A stretch of 64,000 nt of DNA, taken from the NCBI GenBank assembly GCA_035492775.1, contig DATJIW010000058.1, positions 1 through 64,000 on the forward strand, in the 5' to 3' direction. Below, piece by piece: positions 45,895-54,939 of the stretch. Position numbers and translations under genes: made by a program. This stretch comes from DATJFQ01 sp035492775 (lineage in GTDB: Bacteria; Acidobacteriota; Vicinamibacteria; Vicinamibacterales; 2-12-FULL-66-21). Below the pieces are notes generated by a model. It worked only from the letters and a program-made list of their open reading frames with translations. It was not told the DNA's origin and did not search any database. Position 1 is the first letter of the stretch. Each line of letters starts with the position of its first letter.

Positions 45895-46489
45895 CGAGCA
45901 CGACATCCCGGTAAAGGTCGTGGACCGACGCTGGTGGGCGCGCGGCGAGGACGCCGCACCGGCCGCCGGCGAGCCGGCGCGCAAGCCGACCTATGTCGAG
46001 GAGCTGGAGCGGCAGCTTGCCGAAAAGGACAAGGCCGCTCAGGAATACCTCTCGAAGTACCGCGCCGCGTCGCAGGAGTTCGAGAATGCCCGCGCACGGA
46101 TGCGGAAGGAGCTTGCGAAGGACGCCGAACGCAGCCGGCGCGAAGTTCTCGTGAGCCTCCTCGAAGTCGTCGACAATCTCGACCGCGCGATCGACGCGGC
46201 GATGCAGGCCGGTACGCCGCCGAACGACCCGTTGCTTCAGGGTGTCGAGATGGTCCGCCGGCAATTCCTGGCGAAGCTCGAAGGCTTCGACGTCAGACGG
46301 ATCGACGCCGCCGGCACCACGTTCGATCCGCTGCTGCACGAGGCGGTGAGCGCAGTCCCGGCGTCCGACGCGGCGCTCGACGGCCGAATCGTCGGAATCG
46401 TGCGGCAGGGATACCGGATCGGCGACGAAGTGCTGCGTCCCGCGCTGGTCGCGGTGGCGCGGCACGGCGAACACACCCTCCAGCGCTGA
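45887..46489 (+). CDS. grpE: GrpE-family nucleotide-exchange factor
   Basis: About 200 residues from GTG 45887, overlapping the clpA stop by 8 bp. A long N-terminal coiled coil (EELERQLAEKDKAAQEYLSKYRAASQ) leads into the beta domain with FDPLLHEAVSAVP and GRIVGIVRQGYRIGDEVLRPALVAVA, the GrpE signature. It would release ADP from DnaK. Neither dnaK nor dnaJ is adjacent, so this may be one of several GrpE copies. Confidence 0.88.
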
Positions 46490-46512
46490 GCCGGGTGGCC
46501 AACACTCGGTAA

Positions 46513-47796
46513 GTGCGCATTCTCTTCGCGACGTTCGGATCGCTCGGGGACCTCCACCCTGTCATCGCGCTCGGACTCGAGCTGCAGCGCCGCGGCCACG
46601 CCGCGGCGATCGTGACGTCGGAGTATCACCGCGATCGAATACGGAAGACGGGCCTTGGCTTCTACCCCGCCGCCCCGGACCTGCGGCCCGACGATAAAGC
46701 GCTGATCCGCGCGACCATGGACGAACGGCGTGGACCGGAGGAAGTCGTCCGGTTCATGCTCCGCGAATTGCCGCGCACCTACGCGGACTACGAGCGCGCC
46801 GTCAACGCGGATGGCGGCGCCGATCTGATCGTCACGAGCGATCTCGCCTACGCAGGGCCCATCCTGGCCCAGAAAACCGGCGTGCCGTGGGCATCGCAGG
46901 TGCTGTCGCCCATCTCCTTTCTCTCGCCCTACGACGAGACGGTGCTGCCGCCGCTGCCGTGGCTGCGGCACCTGCATGCGTTGGGGCCTGGCGTCTACGG
47001 TGCCGTGCTGGGGCTGGCGAAGCGCGCCGCGAGGCGCCTCACGACTCCAATCAACGATTTCCGGATGTCGCTCGGCCTCCCGCCGGTGCGGGATCCGTTT
47101 TTCGATGACAAACACGCGCCGACGCTCGTGCTGGCGATGTTCTCTCGTGTGATCGCCGAACCGCGGCCGGACTGGCCGCCGCAGACCGTGATGACCGGGT
47201 ACGCCTTCTACGACGGCGACGAACCGGAGCTGTCATCCGATCTCACGGCCTTTCTCGACGCCGGTGCGGCGCCGATTGTTTTCACGCTCGGCTCCGCGGC
47301 CGTGTACGATCCCGGATCCTTTTTCGTGGAGAGCGCCGCCGCGGCGCGCGGTCTGCATCGCCGGGCCGTTCTTCTCGTCGGCCCCGAGCCGGGGCCGCTT
47401 GCGCCGGCCGGCGATGACGTCGACATCAGCGCTTACGCGCCGTTTTCAAAGCTGTTTCCACGGGCGGCGGCTATCGTCCATCAGGGCGGATCCGGCACGA
47501 CCGCACAGGCCATGCGGTCCGGCCGCCCGATGGTGATCGTCCCCTACGCACACGACCAGCCCGACAACGCTCTGCGCGTGTCTCGATTGGGCATCGCGCG
47601 AACAATCAAGCGCAATCACTACTCTGCTGATGCAGCCGCGACCGCACTGCGTCTGCTGCTCGACGATCCGATGGTGCCGCGTCGATGCGAAGAGGTGCGC
47701 GAACGGTTGCTGCAGGAAAACGGCGCAGCCGCAGCCGCTGACGCGATCGAAGACCGATACGCGAACTGCAAAATCCGTGGAGCCACTGCTTACTAA
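46513..47796 (+). CDS. UGT/GT1-type glycosyltransferase
   Basis: A 427-residue GT-B enzyme from GTG 46513. The N-terminal fold starts RILFATFGSLGDLHPVIALG, and the donor-binding motif is IVHQGGSGTTAQAMRSGRPMVIVPYAHDQPDNA, typical of macrolide and sterol glycosyltransferases. It transfers an activated sugar onto a small acceptor. Its stop codon abuts the outer repeat of the long inverted repeat. Confidence 0.92.
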   Translation: MRILFATFGSLGDLHPVIALGLELQRRGHAAAIVTSEYHRDRIRKTGLGFYPAAPDLRPDDKALIRATMDERRGPEEVVRFMLRELPRTYADYERAVNADGGADLIVTSDLAYAGPILAQKTGVPWASQVLSPISFLSPYDETVLPPLPWLRHLHALGPGVYGAVLGLAKRAARRLTTPINDFRMSLGLPPVRDPFFDDKHAPTLVLAMFSRVIAEPRPDWPPQTVMTGYAFYDGDEPELSSDLTAFLDAGAAPIVFTLGSAAVYDPGSFFVESAAAARGLHRRAVLLVGPEPGPLAPAGDDVDISAYAPFSKLFPRAAAIVHQGGSGTTAQAMRSGRPMVIVPYAHDQPDNALRVSRLGIARTIKRNHYSADAAATALRLLLDDPMVPRRCEEVRERLLQENGAAAAADAIEDRYANCKIRGATAY

Positions 47797-48000
47797 GAGG
47801 CCACGGAGGCCACGGAGCAACGAGATACCGAGCGGCTGCCCTGTCAGACCGGCGAAGCCGGCCTGACCGGGAGACGAAAGAGATCTGGAAAATGAGTCGC
47901 AACCATCCCAGGCGGACTCATTTTCCAGATCTCTTTCGTCTCCTGGCCGCGCGTCCCGCGCGGCAGGACAGCCGCCTTCGTGGCCTTCGTGGCCTCTTAG
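47793..48000. repeat. 208-bp nested inverted repeat between convergent genes
   Basis: A perfect 28-bp inner stem (47871-47898 with 47915-47942) has a 16-base loop and extends to 32 bp with one wobble. An outer stem pairs 47793-47818 with 47975-48000, largely complete with wobble pairs. Each outer arm holds two 9-bp units (GAGGCCACG; CCTTCGTGG). Two smaller hairpins, CCGGCGAAGCCGG and CCGCGCGTCCCGCGCGG, branch out between the stems. It separates the glycosyltransferase and the convergent YVTN gene and may serve as a bidirectional transcript end. Confidence 0.9.
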
Positions 48001-48018
48001 TGGACCCAGGTGTTCAAG

Positions 48019-49002
48019 TCAGCGCGACGGAACAAACGCCATTCCGTCCGGCCCTCGGCCCGGCTCGATCCGCCTCGCCACGGTCCACGTGTTCAGATCC
48101 ACGACGGCGATGTTGTTATCGCCGGCCACCGCCACGAAAGCCGTCGCGCCGTCCGGCGCGATCAGGATGCCCTCCGGGTTTCGGCCGACCGGGAGGCGCC
48201 GCGCAATCGAGCGTGTCGCGACGTCGATGACGACGAGATCGCCGGAGTCCACGTCGCTGATGAGGGCGTGCCGCCCGTCGCGCGTGAACTTCAGGCGATT
48301 GGATCGTTTCGTACCCGCGTCGATGGTCGCCGTCACTTTCCGAGCCGCGAGATCGATGATGGAGACTCCGCCGTCGCCGGAATGTGCGGCCCAGACTTCC
48401 CGGCCGTCCGGCGACACGTCGAAGCCTTCCGGTCCTTTGCCGACCGCGATGGTCGTCGTGCTCCAGTTCAGCGGATTGGCGGCGGCCCGCTCGAGGAGGG
48501 TCATGCTGTTCGATCCGATATTGCACGTGACAATGCGCGCCCCGTCGGCACTGACCCACAGCATGTGCGTCCCGGTCTGGCCGGTCCCCATGAGCCAGTC
48601 GATTTTGTCGGCCTGCGGGTCGTAGCGGCCGATCAGCCTGTTCGTTTCGGACGTGAAGTACAGCCTGCCGTCAAGGAAGACAAGGCCGTGCGGGCGCCTG
48701 AGCGGCGTCACATCGATCCGCCGCGACTCTTTCATGGCGGCGAGATCGATCATGGAGATGCTCGACCCCGGCGTCCGCTCGCCGTAGTTGGCGGCGAACG
48801 CCCACCGTCCGTCGTCTGATACGGCGACCTCGTGCGGACCCTCACCGGTCGCGACGGTGCCCAGAATCCTTCCCGATGCTGCGTCGATCGTGACCAGCGT
48901 CGCGTCGTCCTTGTTCAGCACGACGAGCCTGCCGCCGGTCTGCGCGGCTGACGGTTGCGCCGCGCAGGCGAGAACGAAGAGTCCAGTGCAGATGGTTTTC
49001 AT
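48019..49002 (-). CDS. Secreted YVTN-type beta-propeller protein
   Basis: A 327-residue protein with a signal peptide (TGLFVLACAAQPSAAQ) and seven repeating propeller blades of about 42 residues. Recurrent patterns such as VSDDGRWAFAANYG, VSADGARIVTCNIG, VSPDGREVWAAHSG and IAPDGATAFVAVAG are YVTN/lactonase-like repeats. It is likely a periplasmic binding or scaffold protein; enzymatic activity is not indicated. Confidence 0.9.
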   Translation of the reverse strand: MKTICTGLFVLACAAQPSAAQTGGRLVVLNKDDATLVTIDAASGRILGTVATGEGPHEVAVSDDGRWAFAANYGERTPGSSISMIDLAAMKESRRIDVTPLRRPHGLVFLDGRLYFTSETNRLIGRYDPQADKIDWLMGTGQTGTHMLWVSADGARIVTCNIGSNSMTLLERAAANPLNWSTTTIAVGKGPEGFDVSPDGREVWAAHSGDGGVSIIDLAARKVTATIDAGTKRSNRLKFTRDGRHALISDVDSGDLVVIDVATRSIARRLPVGRNPEGILIAPDGATAFVAVAGDNNIAVVDLNTWTVARRIEPGRGPDGMAFVPSR

Positions 49003-49030
49003 GCGCGGATGATAGCCCGCCTGATTGATC

Positions 49031-49036
49031 TAGAAT
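49031..49036 (+). promoter_or_regulatory. -10-like TAGAAT box six bases before the fmdB-like ATG
   Basis: TAGAAT at 49031-49036 ends six bases before the ATG at 49043, so transcription would start at or next to the start codon. No Shine-Dalgarno is present. This suggests a leaderless mRNA from the 40-bp divergent spacer. Confidence 0.4.
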
Positions 49037-49042
49037 CATCGG

Positions 49043-49258
49043 ATGCCGCTTTTCGAATACGTGTGCCAGGACTGCAGCCGACAATTCGAGGCTTTCGTCA
49101 CGCAGGATCGGACGCCCGCGTGTCCGTCCTGCCAGGGAACGAGGCTTCGGAAGCTGCTCTCGTCGCCCGGCATGGTCGGGGCGGCGGCGGCGAGGGAGAC
49201 CCCATCGTTTCCGTCCTGCGGCGCCGCGTGCGGATGCCGCCACCAATCGGTGAATTAG
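49043..49258 (+). CDS. FmdB-type zinc-ribbon protein
   Basis: A 71-residue protein with the zinc ribbon MPLFEYVCQDCSRQFEAFVT and CPSCQG, followed by RKLLSSPGM, the typical FmdB/CxxC regulatory protein pattern. A third cysteine pair (SCGAACGC) is at the C-terminus. The last residues SVN and the TAG stop are encoded within the first octamer of the following array, so the array has set the C-terminus. Confidence 0.88.
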   Translation: MPLFEYVCQDCSRQFEAFVTQDRTPACPSCQGTRLRKLLSSPGMVGAAAARETPSFPSCGAACGCRHQSVN

Positions 49259-49304
49259 TGGATCAGTGAATTGGTGAATTGGCGGATCCACCGATTCGCG
49301 AATT
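49249..49304. repeat. Seven octamers (GGTGAATT family)
   Basis: GGTGAATT, AGTGGATC, AGTGAATT, GGTGAATT, GGCGGATC, CACCGATT and CGCGAATT follow without gaps, all 8 bp. The last two units are near-complements of the first ones, so a fold-back is possible. The array runs from inside the fmdB-like gene to 26 bp before the sulfurtransferase ATG. Confidence 0.85.
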
Positions 49305-49329
49305 CACCACCTGGTCCGGAGGAACTGCC

Positions 49330-50199
<870 letters not shown>

Positions 50200-50646
50200 A
50201 TGGCACTACCGAAGAAGCTCGAGGACGTGATTGAAACGCTCGAACTGTTCGATCCCTCGGATCGAACGGGCATGCTCCTGAGCTATTCGGATCAGTTTCG
50301 CGAGGTGCCGCGCGAGATCGCCACGCGGCCATTTGCGAAATCTCACCAGATCCCGCAGTGCGAGTCGGATGCATACGCGTGGGCGATGAAGCGGCCGGAC
50401 GGGGGACTGGACCTGCACTTCGCGGTCGAGAACCCGTCCGGGGTATCGGCTCGGGCCCTCGCAGTCATCCTTCAGAAGACGCTGTCGGGGCTTCCTCCTT
50501 CCGAGATCGCGCAGATCGACCCGGCGATCGTCGAACGTATTTTTCGCCAGAACATTTCGATGGGCAAAGGTCTGGGCCTGATGTCGATGGTCCAGGCCGT
50601 TCAGGCGCTCGCAAAGGCGGCCGCCGCACAGGATACCCACGCATGA
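50200..50646 (+). CDS. sufE: SufE-family sulfur acceptor
   Basis: A 148-residue SufE with SHQIPQCESDAYAWAM, which places the sulfur-accepting Cys in the usual loop, and RQNISMGKGLGLMSMVQAV near the end. It starts right after the sulfurtransferase stop, with no spacer, and overlaps the next start by 4 bp. In Suf systems it takes persulfide from SufS. Confidence 0.92.
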   Translation: MALPKKLEDVIETLELFDPSDRTGMLLSYSDQFREVPREIATRPFAKSHQIPQCESDAYAWAMKRPDGGLDLHFAVENPSGVSARALAVILQKTLSGLPPSEIAQIDPAIVERIFRQNISMGKGLGLMSMVQAVQALAKAAAAQDTHA

Positions 50647-52808
50647 CGCGGATGCACGTCATTGGTTCGCTCGCTCCCCTCCTCGCCGTGCTGCTTGCCC
50701 CCGGGGTCCTGTCGCAACCGGCGCAGCCGATTCGCGGGTTCAGCGCGGCAGGCGCCGACCAGGAGCGCAGCGCCGAAGAGCGGTTCCGCGGGATTCCCAA
50801 GCCGGAGAACCTGCGCGAATACATGCGCGCCATCACATCCGAGCCGCATCATGCCGGCAGCCCGGGCAGCCGCAAGGTCGCAGAATACGTGCTCGGACGA
50901 TTCAAATCGTTCGGCCTCGACGCTTCGATCGAAGAGTTCGAAGGGCTCATGCCGTATCCGACGGAACGCGTTCTCGAGATGACCGCGCCGGAGCGCTACG
51001 TCGCGAAACTCGAAGAACCGGCGGTGCCGGAAGATCCTGATTCGAACGCCAGAGGGCAGCTGCCACCCTTCAACGCTTACTCGGCGGACGGCGACGTCAC
51101 CGGCGAACTGGTGTACGTCAATTACGGGCTTCCGTCGGATTACGACGAGCTCGCCAAGCTGGGCGTCAGCGTGAAGGGGAAGATCGTCATCGCGCGTTAT
51201 GGCGAGAGCTGGCGCGGCATCAAGCCGAAGGTCGCTTACGAGCATGGCGCCATCGGCTGCATCATCTACTCGGATCCGCGCGAGGACGGGTACTGGCCGG
51301 GGGACGTCTATCCAAAGGGATCCTATCGTCCCGAGCAAGGCGTCCAGCGCGGGAGCGTCATGGACATGCCGATCCATCCCGGTGATCCGCTGTCCCCGGG
51401 CAAGCCCGCGGATCCAGGAACGCTGAACGTGGCGGATCGTGCCGCGTCCGATGTCATCCTGAAGATTCCCGTGCAGCCGATCTCCTACGGTGACGCGCTG
51501 CCGCTCCTGCGAAATCTGGCCGGTCCAGTCGCCCCCTCGGAATGGCGCGGAGCGCTCCCCATCACGTATCACGTGGGCGCGGGTCCCGCGACAGTGCACC
51601 TCAAGCTCGCGTTCGACTGGAAGGTGCGGCCGCTCTACGATGTGGTCGCGCGGATTGACGGGTCGGAGCACCCCGACGAGTGGATCATCCAGGGAAACCA
51701 TCACGACGCGTGGGTCAGGGGCGCGTCGGATCCGACGAGCGGAAACGTCGCGCTCATCGAAACCGCGCGCGGATTTGGCGAGCTGCTGAAGAGCGGCTGG
51801 CGGCCGAAGCGGACGATCATCCTGGCGTCGTGGGACGGCGAGGAATGGGGACTGCTCGGATCGACGGAATGGGCGGAAAAACACGCCGCCGAGCTCTCGA
51901 AAAACGCCGTCGCGTACCTGAACAGCGACAGCACCGGCAAGGGATGGCTGACCGCGTCAGGGTCGCACTCGCTGCAGGCGCTGGTGAACGAGGTGATGCG
52001 CGATCTGATGGACCCGAAGGACGCCGAGCGGACGCTGTTCGAAGCGAAGCTGGATCACGCGATCGAAATGGCACGCACGGATGACGCCCGGGCGAAATTG
52101 CGCGCGCGAAACGACTTCCCGATCGAAGCGCTCGGATCGGGATCCGACTACACGTCGTTCCTGGATTATCTGCAGATCGCGTCGCTCAACGTCGGATTCG
52201 GTGGCGAGGGCGGCGGCGGCGTCTATCACTCCGCATACGACTCGTTCTACTGGTACACCCACTTCTCCGACGCCGACTTCGCATACGGTGCCGCGTTCTC
52301 GCGGACGATGGGAACGCTGCTGATGCGGCTGGCAGACGCCGACGTGCTGCCGTTCGAATTCACTGCAACAGCGCGCACGCTCAACGGCTACGTCGACGAT
52401 ATTGCTCGACTCGCAAAAGACACCGGCGCGCCGGACTTCGATCTCGCGCCGCTTCGAAAAGCCGCCGACCACCTCGATCGCGCTGCGCGGGCATACAACG
52501 CCGCCGCGACTCCCGAGCGTCTCGCGCGTGTGACCGGCAATCGGCTGGACGATCTGAACCGTACGCTGTATACGAGCGAGCGCGCATTCCGTTACGACGC
52601 CGGGCTGCCGCGCCGCCCGTGGTTCAAGCATCTCGCCTACGCGCCTGGCTTTTACACGGGCTATGGCGTCAAGACGCTGCCGGCGATCCGCGAAGGTCTC
52701 GAGCAGAAACAATGGGACGAGGCGCGGAAGTTCGTACCGATCGTCGCGAAAGCCATCGACGCTCTCGCCGCGCAAGTCGATCACGCCGCTCAGATCGTCG
52801 GACAATAA
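50643..52808 (+). CDS. Secreted M28 metallopeptidase (glutamate carboxypeptidase II-like)
   Basis: A 721-residue enzyme with a signal peptide (SLAPLLAVLLAPGVLSQ), a PA domain inserted at about 150-260, an M28 catalytic domain with zinc ligands in NHHDAWVRGASDPTSGN, WDGEEWGLLGSTEW and HSAYDSFYW, and a C-terminal transferrin-receptor-like dimerisation domain. It resembles human GCPII. It probably hydrolyses peptides outside the cytoplasm. The ATG overlaps sufE by 4 bp, so it is translationally coupled to an unrelated process. Confidence 0.92.
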   Translation: MTRMHVIGSLAPLLAVLLAPGVLSQPAQPIRGFSAAGADQERSAEERFRGIPKPENLREYMRAITSEPHHAGSPGSRKVAEYVLGRFKSFGLDASIEEFEGLMPYPTERVLEMTAPERYVAKLEEPAVPEDPDSNARGQLPPFNAYSADGDVTGELVYVNYGLPSDYDELAKLGVSVKGKIVIARYGESWRGIKPKVAYEHGAIGCIIYSDPREDGYWPGDVYPKGSYRPEQGVQRGSVMDMPIHPGDPLSPGKPADPGTLNVADRAASDVILKIPVQPISYGDALPLLRNLAGPVAPSEWRGALPITYHVGAGPATVHLKLAFDWKVRPLYDVVARIDGSEHPDEWIIQGNHHDAWVRGASDPTSGNVALIETARGFGELLKSGWRPKRTIILASWDGEEWGLLGSTEWAEKHAAELSKNAVAYLNSDSTGKGWLTASGSHSLQALVNEVMRDLMDPKDAERTLFEAKLDHAIEMARTDDARAKLRARNDFPIEALGSGSDYTSFLDYLQIASLNVGFGGEGGGGVYHSAYDSFYWYTHFSDADFAYGAAFSRTMGTLLMRLADADVLPFEFTATARTLNGYVDDIARLAKDTGAPDFDLAPLRKAADHLDRAARAYNAAATPERLARVTGNRLDDLNRTLYTSERAFRYDAGLPRRPWFKHLAYAPGFYTGYGVKTLPAIREGLEQKQWDEARKFVPIVAKAIDALAAQVDHAAQIVGQ

Positions 52809-52838
52809 CGACCGCGCCGGCGGTGGAAACCCGGCGGA

Positions 52839-53453
52839 TCACCATTCGCGAAAAGTGAGGTTGAAGCGTCCGGGACCCGTGCCCTCCGGCGCCGTACCTG
52901 TCAGGATCCGCGTGATGCCGTGGAAGCGGAGCCGCGAGGGTCCGCCCATGACGAGCACGTCGCCGGATCGCAGCACGAGCGGCTGCGTCGGTTCGCGACG
53001 CGTCAGGCCTCCCACGACGAATCGCGCAGCGTCCCCGAGCGACACGGACACGATCGGAATCCCGCGCGCGATCGTCTCGGGACGCTCGTCCTTGTCCTGG
53101 TGGACGCCCATGCGCGATTCCGCCGCGTAGTAATTCATGATGCAGAGGTCCGGCGACATCTCGAACCCAGCGTCCGCTGCCGCCGCGCGTGCGATCTCGC
53201 GGAACCGCTCCGGAATCGCGGGAACAGGCAATCCGTCGAAGTCGCCGCGGGTCGGTTCGTAGGCGTACGTCAACGCGTTCCAGTGGCGCCCGAGGCACAG
53301 CATCCCGACGCTCATCTTGCGGCCACCTCGCACGGTCGGTGTGTACATCGGCACCGATCCGTGCGCGAGCTCGTCGCAGGACGCCCACAGCTCGCGCTGC
53401 TCGGCCGGCGACAAACGTGACTGGAAGACGACGAGACCTGGCTGCAGCTCCAC
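52839..53453 (-). CDS. alkB: AlkB-type 2-oxoglutarate/Fe(II) dioxygenase
   Basis: About 204 residues. Iron ligands are in GVHQDKDE (H and D) and RFHGITR (H), and 2-oxoglutarate is bound by RFNLTFR. NYYAAESRMG is the conserved Asn-Tyr segment of AlkB, which demethylates N-alkylated bases. The GTG at 53453 is chosen because GGGAGGTGA lies eight bases upstream; other starts at 53465 and 53486 would place that site next to or inside the gene. Confidence 0.9.
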   Translation of the reverse strand: MELQPGLVVFQSRLSPAEQRELWASCDELAHGSVPMYTPTVRGGRKMSVGMLCLGRHWNALTYAYEPTRGDFDGLPVPAIPERFREIARAAAADAGFEMSPDLCIMNYYAAESRMGVHQDKDERPETIARGIPIVSVSLGDAARFVVGGLTRREPTQPLVLRSGDVLVMGGPSRLRFHGITRILTGTAPEGTGPGRFNLTFREW

Positions 53454-53461
53454 GGCTGTGC

Positions 53462-54262
53462 TCACCTCCCGCCTCTGGACGCCCACGAACCCAATTGGTA
53501 CAGCGCAATCGCGGCCGCCACGGTCACGTTCAGGGAATCCGCCGCGGCATCGACAGGAATTCGCGCGAGCACATCGCTGCAGTCGAGCGCGTCCGCCGAC
53601 AATCCGCCGCCTTCCGCTCCGAGCAGCATCGCGACTTTCGACGCAGGGACGAGGTCGCGCAGATCGATCGCATCGGGCGCCGGCGTGAGCCCCACGATCT
53701 GAAAGCCAGCCGCCCTCAATTTCGCGACGGCTTCGATCACAGGCAGGCGCGTGAATGGGACCCTGAGCGTCGCGCCCATCGACGTGCGAACCGCCTTCCT
53801 GTAAAAGGGATCTCCGCAGCGCTCGTCAAGGACCACCCCGCCAGCGCCAAGCGCCAGCGCCGCACGGAAGAGGCCTCCGATGTTGTCGGGATTGCCGACA
53901 CCCTCGAGCACCAGCAACCGCTCGGCCGGCAGGAGGGAAGCGAGCGAGTCCTCAACGCAAGGCCGACGCGCGAGCGCGAGGCACCCGCGGTGGAAGTTGA
54001 ATCCGGTGACGGCACTCAGAACGTCTGGGGCGCAGATCAGCACGGCCGTCGTGACGCACTCGAGCCAGGGCGACAATTGCTGGTACGCCGCAGGTGTGAC
54101 GACCACAGACTCGACGTGGAACCGCCTGTCTGCGATCAGCCGCTGCACGACCAGGCGGCCTTCCGCGACGAACACTCCGCGCGCGAGAAGTGCCGCATGG
54201 TCACCGACGTCGCGATAGGGCGCGATCCGAACGTCCGCAGGATCCGCGACTGGAGTGCCCAT
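53462..54262 (-). CDS. SPOUT-class RNA methyltransferase (TrmH/SpoU family)
   Basis: About 266 residues with the three SpoU motifs in order: LEGVGNPDNIGGLFRAA, LLGAEGGGLS and IPVDAAADSLNVTVAAAIALYQL. An N-terminal substrate-binding domain precedes them. It should 2'-O-methylate tRNA or rRNA. The ATG at 54262 is used; a TTG at 54289 is possible. The 3' end lies near the AlkB start region, so both repair/modification genes may be expressed together. Confidence 0.92.
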   Translation of the reverse strand: MGTPVADPADVRIAPYRDVGDHAALLARGVFVAEGRLVVQRLIADRRFHVESVVVTPAAYQQLSPWLECVTTAVLICAPDVLSAVTGFNFHRGCLALARRPCVEDSLASLLPAERLLVLEGVGNPDNIGGLFRAALALGAGGVVLDERCGDPFYRKAVRTSMGATLRVPFTRLPVIEAVAKLRAAGFQIVGLTPAPDAIDLRDLVPASKVAMLLGAEGGGLSADALDCSDVLARIPVDAAADSLNVTVAAAIALYQLGSWASRGGR

Positions 54263-54274
54263 CGGCAAGGACCG

Positions 54275-54307
54275 GCAGAGATCAGGCAAAGATCGCCGGA
54301 TCTCTGC
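54275..54307 (-). promoter_or_regulatory. Stem-loop upstream of the RNA methyltransferase gene
   Basis: GCAGAGATC (54275-54283) and GATCTCTGC (54299-54307) form a perfect 9-bp stem. It lies between the acetyltransferase stop (54312) and the methyltransferase ATG (54262). No T tract is present; it may attenuate or separate the two transcripts. Confidence 0.4.
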
Positions 54308-54311
54308 GTGT

Positions 54312-54914
54312 TCAGTCGAATCTCGTCACGAGCCGGCGGCTCCGGTGGGCATCGAGGACGTGCTGCCCCAGCCGCTTGCGAAGGAACACTTTCGACTCCG
54401 CTTCGTCGACGGGATGTGGAACGAATCGTATGACGTTGAAGTTCAGCTGCGCGAGCGCCGCGCGCATCTCGTAAAAACGGTTCTTCGTCTTGACGAGGAT
54501 CTCGTCGAAGCCGTTGGCGAGCGCCCAGGCTTCCTGCTCCTCCGTCAGCGCCCGGAAATGCCCCTGACCGCGCCAGTCGGTCCGCGTGCCGCCGATCCAC
54601 TGATACAGGACCCGCTTGCCGCCGAAATCGACATGGTCCGCCAGCTGTTCGACGAGATCGGCCAGCTTCGGATCGTTCTCGTCCGGGCGCAGCTCGTGCG
54701 CAACCTTGAACGACACCGGCACGATCGTACCCGGGTCGTCGGGCAGCGGCGCTTCCGCCATCAGAATCTGATGGTCCCGGTCCGAGAGCCGGCGGATCAC
54801 CTCGGTCGCCGACTTCTTACGCGGGAAATCCAGGAAGAACTCCTCGATATACTGAATCTCGAGGGCCCCCTGCTGAAGCGGATACTGCTTGATCAGGTAG
54901 TCCACCGAGTCCAA
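54312..54914 (-). CDS. GNAT-family acetyltransferase
   Basis: A 200-residue protein with a GNAT-like core, including PVSFKVAHELRPDENDPKLADLVEQL and GGKRVLYQWIGGTRTDWRGQGHFRAL, the RxGxG-like acetyl-CoA site being DWRGQGH. The start at 54914 is TTG and uncertain; GTG 54905 is an alternative. Function cannot be assigned beyond the fold. Confidence 0.65.
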   Translation of the reverse strand: MDSVDYLIKQYPLQQGALEIQYIEEFFLDFPRKKSATEVIRRLSDRDHQILMAEAPLPDDPGTIVPVSFKVAHELRPDENDPKLADLVEQLADHVDFGGKRVLYQWIGGTRTDWRGQGHFRALTEEQEAWALANGFDEILVKTKNRFYEMRAALAQLNFNVIRFVPHPVDEAESKVFLRKRLGQHVLDAHRSRRLVTRFD

Positions 54915-54939
54915 TCATATCGAATCGGCGGACCAATCC

